Counted from the first letter of the stretch, positions 1 through 5,348 are shown. The stretch: 5,678 nucleotides of DNA from an uncultured Leuconostoc sp. (GCA_900554745.1 USIU01000084.1:1-5678), one strand, 5' to 3'. A program made the numbers and translations. The notes: generated from the letters alone by a model not told the origin.

Positions 1-585
1 CGTTTCGTCGTGTTGCGTTGACAAAACGACGGCCGCAATCCGCGTTACTTGGTTGTGATCATCAAGCTCAACACTGACTTCCGCCTTCGCATCTGGTCGC
101 AAGTAACTTAACGTCCCCGCTTCACGGACATCACGAATTTGACGCATCAAACGATGAGATAAGGCCAAGGTCAATGGTAAATAGTTGTCCGTTTCGTTAG
201 TGGCATAGCCAAAGACCATCCCTTGATCACCCGCCCCTAATTGTTCTGGATCATCATCGGCACTGTCAACTGCTTGGGCAATATCACCTGATTGTTCCAC
301 AATACGGTTTGACACGTTCACAGAATCTGCGGTAAAGCCAAGCTCGGCTTGATTGTAGCCAATTTCACGAATGGTATCCATAGCGATTTGGCGTACATTG
401 ACGTAAGCTGAGGTTGATAATTCCCCAAAAATTGAGACATCACCAGTTGAGGTTGTGACTTCAACCGCTGAGCGCGCATAGGGATCTTGTGCTAAAACAG
501 CATCTAAAATCGCATCAGCAATTTGATCGGCAATCTTGTCAGGATGCCCTGCTGAAACAGATTCTGAGGTAAAATACTTTGTCAT
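1..585 (-). CDS. metK: S-adenosylmethionine synthetase (methionine adenosyltransferase), N-terminal half
   Basis: The enzyme makes S-adenosylmethionine from methionine and ATP, releasing phosphate and diphosphate, and is cytosolic. The visible 195 codons run off the left edge; the family is usually about 380-400 residues, so roughly the C-terminal half is missing. Seen directly: the protein starts MTKYFTSESVSAGHPDK, with the family's HPDK ATP/metal motif at residues 14-17 (H14, D16), then the GAGDQG signature at 117-122 (D120) followed by MVFGYATNET. A later stretch, LPLTLALSHRLM, is also typical. The chosen start at 585 matches the usual family N-terminus. A second in-frame ATG lies three codons upstream at 594, but it is only about two bases from the Shine-Dalgarno sequence, so it is less likely. 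The gene stands alone behind a long leader carrying a SAM-sensing RNA and terminator, which implies feedback by its own product. Identity is very secure. Confidence 0.98.
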   Translation of the reverse strand, partial: MTKYFTSESVSAGHPDKIADQIADAILDAVLAQDPYARSAVEVTTSTGDVSIFGELSTSAYVNVRQIAMDTIREIGYNQAELGFTADSVNVSNRIVEQSGDIAQAVDSADDDPEQLGAGDQGMVFGYATNETDNYLPLTLALSHRLMRQIRDVREAGTLSYLRPDAKAEVSVELDDHNQVTRIAAVVLSTQHDET

Positions 586-604
586 GATAAACATGACCTC
601 CTTC
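581..604 (-). promoter_or_regulatory. metK ribosome binding site and hairpin over the start codon
   Basis: On the minus strand AAGGAGGT (603 to 596) is a near-perfect Shine-Dalgarno sequence. It is followed by a perfect 6-base-pair inverted repeat, GTCATG (597-592 arm) with CATGAC (586-581 arm) and a five-base loop TTTAT. The 3' arm contains the metK ATG at 585 and the 5' arm contains a second in-frame ATG at 594. The linear distance from GGAGG to the ATG at 585 is about 11 bases. The hairpin could shorten the effective distance or hide the start codon; which of these happens is inference. Confidence 0.6.
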
Positions 605-636
605 AAAATTCAAAATAAAAAGCTACACGGTCGCAT

Positions 637-674
637 ATTAAAAGCGCGTTCCAACGGATAAGCCGGAACGCGCT
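637..674 (-). terminator. Intrinsic terminator in the metK leader (riboswitch expression platform)
   Basis: A perfect 10-base-pair GC-rich stem pairs AGCGCGTTCC (674 to 665) with GGAACGCGCT (652 to 643) around a 12-base loop. The stem is followed on the minus strand by a short T run (642-640, then AAT). It lies between the SAM aptamer and the metK ribosome binding site, the standard position for a transcription-attenuation platform. The T tract is short, so termination may be moderate. Confidence 0.85.
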
Positions 675-684
675 AACGTGACGA

Positions 685-781
685 CTATCTGTACAGATGG
701 ACCACCGTGACAAAACATGCTGCCATATCTTGCCGGTTGGTGCAGGGTCAAAGTGCTGTATCACTCGCCTGCTCTTGATAG
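685..781 (-). promoter_or_regulatory. SAM-I-clan riboswitch aptamer (S-box-like), compact variant upstream of metK
   Basis: The minus-strand RNA folds by eye into the S-box core. P1 pairs CTATC (781-777) with GATAG (689-685) and is followed by the S-box-like AAGAG (776-772). P2 pairs GCAGG (772-768) with CCTGC (746-742). A kink-turn has tandem G-A pairs (766/765 against 749/748), a TTT bulge (752-750) and the short stem GTG (764-762) with CAC (755-753). The P2 loop TACAG (760-756) can pair with CTGTA (696-692) as a pseudoknot. P3 holds the CAACC (739-735) / GGTG (706-703) asymmetric loop that matches the SAM adenine pocket of known SAM-I structures. Unlike typical SAM-I RNAs, no P4 hairpin separates the pseudoknot strand from P1. 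It lies before metK, the SAM synthetase gene, so it probably lowers metK expression when SAM is high. Class assignment within the clan is inference. Confidence 0.85.
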
Positions 782-800
782 CTGTTTAAATTGTACCTTT

Positions 801-829
801 AGCATAACAAAATCACTGCCAGATTGCAA
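801..829 (-). promoter_or_regulatory. metK promoter
   Basis: On the minus strand a -35 box TTGCAA (829-824) is followed after 17 bases by the -10 box TATGCT (806-801), which is preceded by TG as an extended -10. The predicted transcript start is near 794, about 13 bases before the riboswitch P1 stem, which fits well. A second -10-like TACAAT lies at 795-790 but lacks a convincing -35. Confidence 0.65.
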
Positions 830-848
830 ATTCTACTGGTTAAAACGC

Positions 849-877
849 TACGCAGGGCCGGCAAATTAAGGTACAAT
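849..877 (+). promoter_or_regulatory. Possible promoter of the membrane-protein gene
   Basis: TACAAT at 872-877 resembles a -10 box, while the matching -35 region (849-854, TACGCA) is weak. Only six bases separate the -10 box from the ATG at 884, so transcription from it would begin at or next to the start codon. A weak Shine-Dalgarno AAGG (869-872) overlaps the same bases, so the two readings compete. Confidence 0.35.
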
Positions 878-883
878 AAAACC

Positions 884-1705
884 ATGACTTATCCAAATGA
901 TTTACAATCGCATCAATTACCAGACGGTCGCCCAATGCCACGCCGAATTACGGTTGACCCGCGCGAACGTCGAGCTTATGAAAGCTTCCACCCCGTCAAT
1001 TTTTTTGATTGGCGTCAATGGGTGCCGCTCGTCATCATTATTTTGAGTTTAAATCTTATCTGGTGGCGGCAACCACTCTTACATACCAAAACGTTAAGTG
1101 AAGCAACCGTGACTTGGCAGATTATCCCCCTTTTTGGCTACACGATAACCTTAGCTATCGGCATCACGCTACTGATTACCCAAAATTTACGTAGTCTCCT
1201 CAGTTATGCTTTCCTTGGGGCAAGTATTTTATTGACGTTTAGTTCGCTGATTCAAACCCGACACGAGATTTTCTTGTTGTTACTCTTGCTCAGTGTGTTC
1301 TTTATCATCTTGCAACAGCAGTGGTTAGGATTACAAAATTGGCTAGGATTAGTCCTCCTCAGTGTTTTGGCAACCTATGCCGTCCCCGTCACGATTTTTT
1401 ATATCTCAAACGGCTTTGTGACGCATCGTTACCTGAATCAGCTATTACCCATGCTTTTTGGTTTTGGTTTCTTTTTTACCCCGATCATCATGCCTAATCC
1501 TGATGGTCGGAAATTAAGTATCTTGACGCTTGGTCTCTTTTGGGTCACCGTTTTTAGCCATGCAATTGGCATTGGGACAATTTTTGTCATGCTCTTTAGC
1601 CTCATAGCCTTTATTTTGCAATTCGTGAAGGCTAAAATTGGTAGCTGGCAACCTATGGGCTATGTTTTGATGTTTGCTTTAGCCATGTTACTTGTTTATC
1701 ATTAA
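884..1705 (+). CDS. Polytopic membrane protein of unknown function
   Basis: A 273-residue protein I do not recognise. The first 45 residues are hydrophilic and rich in proline and arginine (for example PRRITVDPRERRAYE at 19-33), suggesting a cytoplasmic N-terminal tail with no cleavable signal peptide. The rest is strongly hydrophobic with about eight or nine likely membrane segments near 46-61, 80-99, 103-122, 128-143, 152-174, 187-202, 213-247 (two segments) and 258-272. A run of six leucines sits at 131-136. No cysteines and no conserved catalytic motif were seen. The frame stays open back to a TTG at 824, but that codon overlaps the metK -35 box and has no ribosome binding site, so the ATG at 884 is preferred. 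The gene is divergent from metK, stands alone and ends at a strong terminator. Reality of the gene is likely; its function is open. Confidence 0.85.
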   Translation: MTYPNDLQSHQLPDGRPMPRRITVDPRERRAYESFHPVNFFDWRQWVPLVIIILSLNLIWWRQPLLHTKTLSEATVTWQIIPLFGYTITLAIGITLLITQNLRSLLSYAFLGASILLTFSSLIQTRHEIFLLLLLLSVFFIILQQQWLGLQNWLGLVLLSVLATYAVPVTIFYISNGFVTHRYLNQLLPMLFGFGFFFTPIIMPNPDGRKLSILTLGLFWVTVFSHAIGIGTIFVMLFSLIAFILQFVKAKIGSWQPMGYVLMFALAMLLVYH

Positions 1706-1739
1706 AAAATCGCGCTAGTCTTAAGCTAGCGCGATTTTT
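1705..1739. terminator. Bidirectional intrinsic terminator
   Basis: A perfect stem pairs ATCGCGCTAG (1709-1718) with CTAGCGCGAT (1726-1735) around a 7-base loop, flanked by an A run on the left (1704-1708) and a T run on the right (1735-1739). It works on both strands, ending the plus-strand membrane-protein gene and the minus-strand yihY-yktB operon. It touches both stop codons (1703-1705 and 1738-1740), a very compact convergent junction. Confidence 0.92.
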
Positions 1740-2337
1740 ATTTAAGTAATTGATAGATTGGGTATAGCGTTTTAACCGTTGTGCTGAGTACTTCAGCTAA
1801 CTGGTCCCCATTTAAACGAGCGTCATCACGTGGCATCGTGATCCCTATTAAGACTTCACTATGCCGCACCGCAGCAAAACGGGCAACCAACTCATCGTAA
1901 GCCGCCAAGGTCAAGGGCTGGTTCGCATTGACCATATGATTCCCACTCAACACATAGTCAGTCGGCAAGGTCGCGACTTGTTCACGTGCTTGTTGCAACT
2001 TAGCCACAATGTCGTGGGTTAATTGTGGTTTCATGTTTTCCTCAACTGCCAAATAAAGATAAAGATGATCGGCCCACAAGCCCAGTTCAAAGTGGGGCAT
2101 CATTTTGTAGCCACGTTTATTCGGCGCAAAAGCGACCCAAGTATTGTCGGGCGCATTTGTGGTGCGGCGCAAATGTTTGGCAATATGCGCCGTCCAGTGT
2201 TGCCCATCTGTCGCCAAAATTGGCAAGAGCAGTGCAGCTGCTTGTTCAAATTTTGGATCAATCACGTTCCGAATCGCTGTCATGCGACCAGTTAACGTTG
2301 GTTCAGCAAAAACATCAAAATCTTGTGCATTAAACAT
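1738..2337 (-). CDS. yktB: UPF0637/DUF1054 family protein (YktB-like)
   Basis: A 199-residue cytosolic protein of the UPF0637/DUF1054 family, typified by Bacillus YktB. Its biochemical role is not known to me. Seen directly: an N-terminal FDVFAEPTLTGRMTAIR segment (7-23), the family's strongest block at 54-88 (KHLRRTT, then PDNTWVAFAPNKRGYK and MPHFELGLW), and a later segment around LPTDYVLSGNH. Length fits the family (about 200). It is the second gene of an operon: its first eight bases overlap the end of the upstream yihY-like gene, and its strong ribosome binding site (AGGAGGGG) lies inside that gene, so translation is probably coupled. The stop codon is embedded in the downstream terminator. 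Family assignment is confident and function is unassigned. Confidence 0.92.
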   Translation of the reverse strand: MFNAQDFDVFAEPTLTGRMTAIRNVIDPKFEQAAALLLPILATDGQHWTAHIAKHLRRTTNAPDNTWVAFAPNKRGYKMMPHFELGLWADHLYLYLAVEENMKPQLTHDIVAKLQQAREQVATLPTDYVLSGNHMVNANQPLTLAAYDELVARFAAVRHSEVLIGITMPRDDARLNGDQLAEVLSTTVKTLYPIYQLLK

Positions 2338-3199
2338 GTGACCCCTCCTGTCGTGCTTGTCGTTTTGCCGACAAGACGGTAAACCAATGAATCAAAACAT
2401 ACCCTGTGACCAAAATCGTCGCGATTAAATTCAACCAAATCAATAGCACAATAATTGAACTCATGGACTGGTAGAAATCATAACGTTTCAGCCCAAATCT
2501 CACATACCAAGTAAAGGCCACATTCAAAATGCCTAATAGTCCCAACTCAATGAGACTGCCTAACATCACCATCTTAAACGGCGCCCGACCTGATTTAGTC
2601 GGTAAAAAGTAGTTCAGCATCACCAATGCGAGCCACAAACCCAACCAAATTAACCAACGCGTCTGATGTAAGACAAACAATGGTAGGCGATTACTAGGTA
2701 GCTGATGAACGACTAGGGTTAAAATATTGCCGCCAATCAATAACACCCCAAAACCGGCTAAAATGACTAATAGCCACAAAAATGACCAGAAGCGCGTCAG
2801 CATCGTACTAATACGCTCGTCGGTATCCGCAATCCGATTGAACGAGACCCGAAAAACCGCAATCACCCGTGAAACAGTCCATAACGTAAACGGCACTGAA
2901 AAAGACAATAACGTCACTTGTTTAGAAGCCATGACCGACTTAAAAATAGGCCGGACAATCGCAGCAACATCTTGGGGCAACATACTGTTTAATGTGGTCA
3001 TCAGCGTTGCTTGACTGACATCGGCAATCGAGACCAGCATGGCAACCGACATTAGCATTGGAAAAACTGTCAATAGCGCATAGTAGGCAAAAGTTGGCCC
3101 AACATAGTTAATTTGCGCACGCGAAAACAACGCCCCTAACGTCGCCAATTGCCAACGTTGATCTAGTTTCTGCCAATAATTTTTCACTTGATTTAACAT
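2330..3199 (-). CDS. yihY: YihY/virulence factor BrkB family membrane protein
   Basis: A 289-residue integral membrane protein of the YihY/BrkB family, once labelled ribonuclease BN. The family is widespread and its transport or envelope role is poorly defined. Seen directly: a short cytoplasmic N-terminus, then the family hallmark AYYALLTVFPMLMS at 38-51 in the first membrane helix, a W-T-V-S-R segment near 106-111, and further hydrophobic helices near 94-113, 138-164, 181-198, 207-232 and 245-272, giving about six. A charged tail (KRQARQ) ends it. Length matches the family. The ATG at 3199 is the only plausible start, since the next methionine (residue 48) falls within the hallmark motif. 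No proper Shine-Dalgarno precedes it. First gene of a two-gene operon with the yktB-like gene and divergent from the Fur-like gene. Confidence 0.92.
   Translation of the reverse strand: MLNQVKNYWQKLDQRWQLATLGALFSRAQINYVGPTFAYYALLTVFPMLMSVAMLVSIADVSQATLMTTLNSMLPQDVAAIVRPIFKSVMASKQVTLLSFSVPFTLWTVSRVIAVFRVSFNRIADTDERISTMLTRFWSFLWLLVILAGFGVLLIGGNILTLVVHQLPSNRLPLFVLHQTRWLIWLGLWLALVMLNYFLPTKSGRAPFKMVMLGSLIELGLLGILNVAFTWYVRFGLKRYDFYQSMSSIIVLLIWLNLIATILVTGYVLIHWFTVLSAKRQARQEGSHV
2342..2349 (-). promoter_or_regulatory. Strong ribosome binding site for the yktB-like gene
   Basis: AGGAGGGG (2349 to 2342 on the minus strand) lies four bases before the ATG at 2337, counted from its last G. It is inside the last codons of the yihY-like gene and fixes the start of the downstream reading frame despite the 8-base overlap. 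Confidence 0.85.
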
Positions 3200-3205
3200 A
3201 TCTCT

Positions 3206-3234
3206 ATTATGCCAAAAAAAACGTCATATGACCT
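3206..3234 (-). promoter_or_regulatory. Possible promoter of the yihY-yktB operon
   Basis: CATAAT (3211 to 3206, minus strand) matches five of six -10 bases. The -35 region 17 bases upstream (AGGTCA, 3234-3229) is weak. The -10 lies six bases from the ATG at 3199, so the transcript would have almost no leader. A perfect 10-base palindrome occupies the -35 side. Confidence 0.4.
3223..3232. promoter_or_regulatory. Perfect palindrome GTCATATGAC, candidate operator
   Basis: A 10-base perfect dyad between the divergent yihY-like and Fur-like genes, flanked by A-rich runs on the plus strand. It overlaps the presumed -35 region and spacer of the yihY promoter, so a bound protein would block that promoter. 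The binding protein is unknown, and a 10-base palindrome can arise by chance. Confidence 0.35.
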
Positions 3235-3312
3235 AAAAAATGTTCGAAGCATCTTGCTTGTTTCTAGCCACACACATACGCCGCGTTTAACTCAAAATCA
3301 GATGCACTGGCA

Positions 3313-3321
3313 TGGTATACT
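3313..3321 (+). promoter_or_regulatory. Extended -10 promoter of the Fur-like gene
   Basis: TGGTATACT contains the -10 box TATACT (3316-3321) with an upstream TG, an extended -10 element. No good -35 is visible. The expected transcript start near 3328 gives a leader of about 22 bases before the ATG at 3350. Confidence 0.6.
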
Positions 3322-3334
3322 AAACATGATAAGC

Positions 3335-3341
3335 AAAGGAG
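3335..3341 (+). promoter_or_regulatory. Ribosome binding site that fixes the Fur-like gene start
   Basis: AAAGGAG ends eight bases before the ATG at 3350. The frame is open further upstream to an ATG at 3209, but that codon has no ribosome binding site and would add 47 residues unlike the family. Confidence 0.85.
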
Positions 3342-3349
3342 TGGCCGTT

Positions 3350-3757
3350 ATGACAGAACTAACACACCGCGACATTTTAAAAAAACACGGGTTAAGAGTA
3401 ACTGGTCAACGTCTCGCTATTTTGGACTATCTCATGACCCATGAAACCCATCCGACCGCTGAAATGATCCATAGCGATCTACCAGAAATTAGTTTGGCAA
3501 CAATCTATAATACCCTTGAACGCTTAGTTGCGGCCGGGATTGTGATTGCAATTGACACCTTGAATGACGGTAAACGTCACTTTGACTACTATGGTCAACC
3601 CCATTATCATATTATCGATACCCAAACAAACGCTATTATCGACGCAGAAAACTTTGATGTTGCGCCCTTACTTGAAGCCGCTCGACAAGCTAGCGCCCTC
3701 AATATCACTGGTTTCCACATCGAGGTCTACGGCATTGCACCTGAAGATGCGCAATAA
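3350..3757 (+). CDS. Fur-superfamily transcriptional regulator, PerR-like, lacking the structural zinc cysteines
   Basis: A 135-residue DNA-binding repressor of the Fur/PerR superfamily, a dimeric cytosolic sensor of metal or peroxide. Seen directly: the N-terminal winged helix with LRVTGQRLAIL (15-25), HPTAE (34-38) and the recognition helix around SLATIYNTLERL (48-59), then a C-terminal dimerisation and metal domain with HFDYY (77-81) and PHYH (84-87). By motif alignment to Bacillus PerR, the five regulatory metal ligands are kept as H34, D79, H85, H87 and D98; Asp rather than Glu at the last is PerR-like. All four structural-zinc cysteines are replaced (about D90, T93, A130, D133), and the protein has no cysteine at all. 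The family is about 135-150 residues, so length is normal. It is a monocistronic gene between extended -10 promoter and terminator. Whether it senses peroxide, manganese or iron cannot be told. Confidence 0.93.
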   Translation: MTELTHRDILKKHGLRVTGQRLAILDYLMTHETHPTAEMIHSDLPEISLATIYNTLERLVAAGIVIAIDTLNDGKRHFDYYGQPHYHIIDTQTNAIIDAENFDVAPLLEAARQASALNITGFHIEVYGIAPEDAQ

Positions 3758-3763
3758 GTTCTC

Positions 3764-3799
3764 AAAAACCCGCTAAGTCATTTAACTTAGCGGGTTTTT
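3764..3799. terminator. Bidirectional intrinsic terminator
   Basis: A 10-base-pair stem (3769-3778 with 3785-3794, arms CCCGCTAAGT and ACTTAGCGGG) with a 6-base loop is flanked by five A on the left and five T on the right. It ends the plus-strand Fur-like gene (stop at 3755-3757) and the minus-strand oxidoreductase gene (stop at 3803-3805). Confidence 0.93.
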
Positions 3800-3802
3800 G
3801 CC

Positions 3803-5140
3803 TTATTTGGCTAAACGTGCAGCCTCAATTAAAAAGTTAGTGGGTTGGTTAAAAGTTGGATAAAAGAAAAAGTCTGACACCTTTAATTCATCTATCGTCA
3901 CCTCTTTCTGTATCGCCAAGGATAGCAGATATAAGACACCAGCTTGATCCACTTCAGAGCAGATTTGAGCGCCAATAAGCCGGCGATTCTGAGCGTGATA
4001 CACTAAGCGCAGCTTCACTTGATGATTATGTGGCATAAAAGTCGGTTTTTGCCAATCTTCATAGTCAACATACTGATAGTCGATACCGTATAGTTCAGCT
4101 TCATTAACCGTGACACCAGTTGAAAACAGATTTAGCCCACAAACAGTGATCGCATTGGTACGCTGTGTCCCACCAGATGACGTCGGTTCGCCAATCATAT
4201 TTTGTGCTGCAACATACGCACCGCGCATTGCATCAGAAACTGAGAAATTGACAACGAGTTCATGTAACACATTTGAATACGATGTCGCGCAATCACCAAC
4301 AGCATAAACATCTGGTTCTGAGGTCTGTTGTTGATCATTAACAATATAAGCCCCATTCGTATAGAGATCTAACTGTTCACGTCCTAATGCTGTATTGGGT
4401 AAAAAGCCCATCGTTAGAATAACCATAGCAGTCTCATAAGTGTGATATGGTGTTGTCAGTTGCTTCACTGTCCCATTTTCACCACTGTAAGCTATCACTT
4501 CTTCATCCAAGTGTATTTGCACCCCCGCATCGCGCAGACGTGCTTCAACACGTTCACCAAATGGCTCATCATAGTGCGACATCATCGTATGTGATTTCGC
4601 CTCAAAGATGCGAACATTTTTCCCCCGAGATTGAATAGCTTCCGCAATTTCAACCCCAATATAGCCACCGCCGATAATGGCGATATTTTTCACCGAATCA
4701 GAAGCTAAACGTTGATTAACCGCCAATCCCTCTTGCAAATTTTTAATTTGATAAATCCCTTGGAGTTCATGGCCAGCAATTCCTAAGCTAACCTGCTCGG
4801 CACCAGTTGCTAAAACTAATTTATCATACGTGAGCTGTTGTTGGCCTTGTGAATTGTTAATCAGCACTTGCTTGTGTTTAAAATCAATTTTTTCAACGGT
4901 TGTTTCAGTATAAAGTTTTGTGAGTTGCTGCTTGATTTCAGCAATATTTTTGAAAAAAAAGGCATGATACGAGCGGTCTGGTTGGCTTAAAAAAATGGGT
5001 GTGCCACAACCAAGGTACCCGACATCTTTACTCTTATCGATCATCGTGATCTCAAAATTTTTCCCACTTTGATATAAATTTTGTGCAACTGCTAGACCTG
5101 CATTACTTGCACCAATAATCATAATCTTTTCTGTACACAT
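3803..5140 (-). CDS. FAD-dependent pyridine nucleotide-disulfide oxidoreductase of the NADH oxidase/peroxidase/CoA-disulfide reductase family
   Basis: A 445-residue flavoprotein that should move electrons from NAD(P)H through FAD to oxygen, peroxide or a disulfide. Seen directly: an N-terminal FAD-binding GASNAG motif (10-15), a single redox cysteine in GYLGCGTP (C45), an ATG motif (111-113), a second dinucleotide site GGGYIG (157-162) with E180 at the end of the next strand (an acidic residue that favours NADH), the FAD motif YAVGDC (279-284, D283), and the C-terminal dimerisation domain ending SDFFFYPTFNQP. Length (about 440-450) is normal. The His found in peroxidase/oxidase GSSHGG or GCTHAG motifs is Asn13 here. 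The ATG at 5140 has a GGGGAT ribosome-binding-like sequence about eight bases upstream; a TTG ten codons earlier (5170) is less likely. Monocistronic. In lactic acid bacteria such enzymes regenerate NAD+ and handle oxygen; the exact substrate is unresolved. Confidence 0.93.
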   Translation of the reverse strand: MCTEKIMIIGASNAGLAVAQNLYQSGKNFEITMIDKSKDVGYLGCGTPIFLSQPDRSYHAFFFKNIAEIKQQLTKLYTETTVEKIDFKHKQVLINNSQGQQQLTYDKLVLATGAEQVSLGIAGHELQGIYQIKNLQEGLAVNQRLASDSVKNIAIIGGGYIGVEIAEAIQSRGKNVRIFEAKSHTMMSHYDEPFGERVEARLRDAGVQIHLDEEVIAYSGENGTVKQLTTPYHTYETAMVILTMGFLPNTALGREQLDLYTNGAYIVNDQQQTSEPDVYAVGDCATSYSNVLHELVVNFSVSDAMRGAYVAAQNMIGEPTSSGGTQRTNAITVCGLNLFSTGVTVNEAELYGIDYQYVDYEDWQKPTFMPHNHQVKLRLVYHAQNRRLIGAQICSEVDQAGVLYLLSLAIQKEVTIDELKVSDFFFYPTFNQPTNFLIEAARLAK

Positions 5141-5183
5141 CTCTTTATCCCCATTTATATTGGTCTTCAATATATACGCAACT

Positions 5184-5189
5184 ATTATA
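5184..5189 (-). promoter_or_regulatory. -10 box of the oxidoreductase gene
   Basis: A consensus TATAAT (5189 to 5184, minus strand) lies about 44 bases before the ATG at 5140. No clear -35 occurs at 16-18 bases. The surrounding sequence is very AT-rich (14 G/C in the 60 bases 5161-5220), which both aids promoter opening and raises the chance of spurious matches. Confidence 0.5.
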
Positions 5190-5308
5190 TAAAAATATTG
5201 ATATATCGTTGGTTAATTTGCAACTAAAATTATGCATAGGTTTTCATGAGACAATAGCAAAAATATCATTAGGCCATTATCAACAGTATCATCAGCATTC
5301 ACCCAAAC

Positions 5309-5331
5309 AAAAAAAGAGTCTAACGACTCTT
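5309..5331 (-). terminator. Intrinsic terminator of the LPXTG surface-protein gene
   Basis: On the minus strand a 7-base-pair stem (arms AAGAGTC and GACTCTT, plus-strand 5314-5320 and 5325-5331) with a 4-base loop is followed by a T run (5313 to 5309). It lies about 18 bases after the stop codon at 5349-5351. The stretch from here to 5141 holds no gene, only the oxidoreductase promoter region. Confidence 0.88.
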
Positions 5332-5348
5332 CTTTCGACACCAAATAA

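Noticed and set aside
621..781. SMK-box (SAM-III) or T-box leader for metK
   Set aside because: No T-box consensus or tRNA-like specifier arrangement and no SMK fold involving the Shine-Dalgarno were seen; the SAM-I pocket, kink-turn and P1 fit clearly better.
824..883. TTG start giving a 20-residue longer membrane protein
   Set aside because: The TTG lies within the metK -35 box and has no Shine-Dalgarno sequence; the ATG at 884 is more plausible.
2023..2341. Several open frames on the plus strand opposite the yktB-like gene
   Set aside because: They are antisense shadows of a well-supported family protein, lack ribosome binding sites and show low-complexity, non-protein-like composition.
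3209..3349. Upstream extension of the Fur-like gene by 47 codons
   Set aside because: The extension crosses the gene's own extended -10 promoter, has no ribosome binding site and does not resemble the family; the ATG at 3350 has an ideal AAAGGAG.
5183..5200. Possible PerR/Fur box over the oxidoreductase -10 region
   Set aside because: The dyad in this AT-rich stretch is poor and does not match TTATAATNATTATAA; AT-rich sequence gives such partial matches by chance.
5200..5225. Rex (redox) operator upstream of the oxidoreductase gene
   Set aside because: No TTGTGAA-type half-site pair was found; only short palindromes GATATATC and TTGCAA are present.
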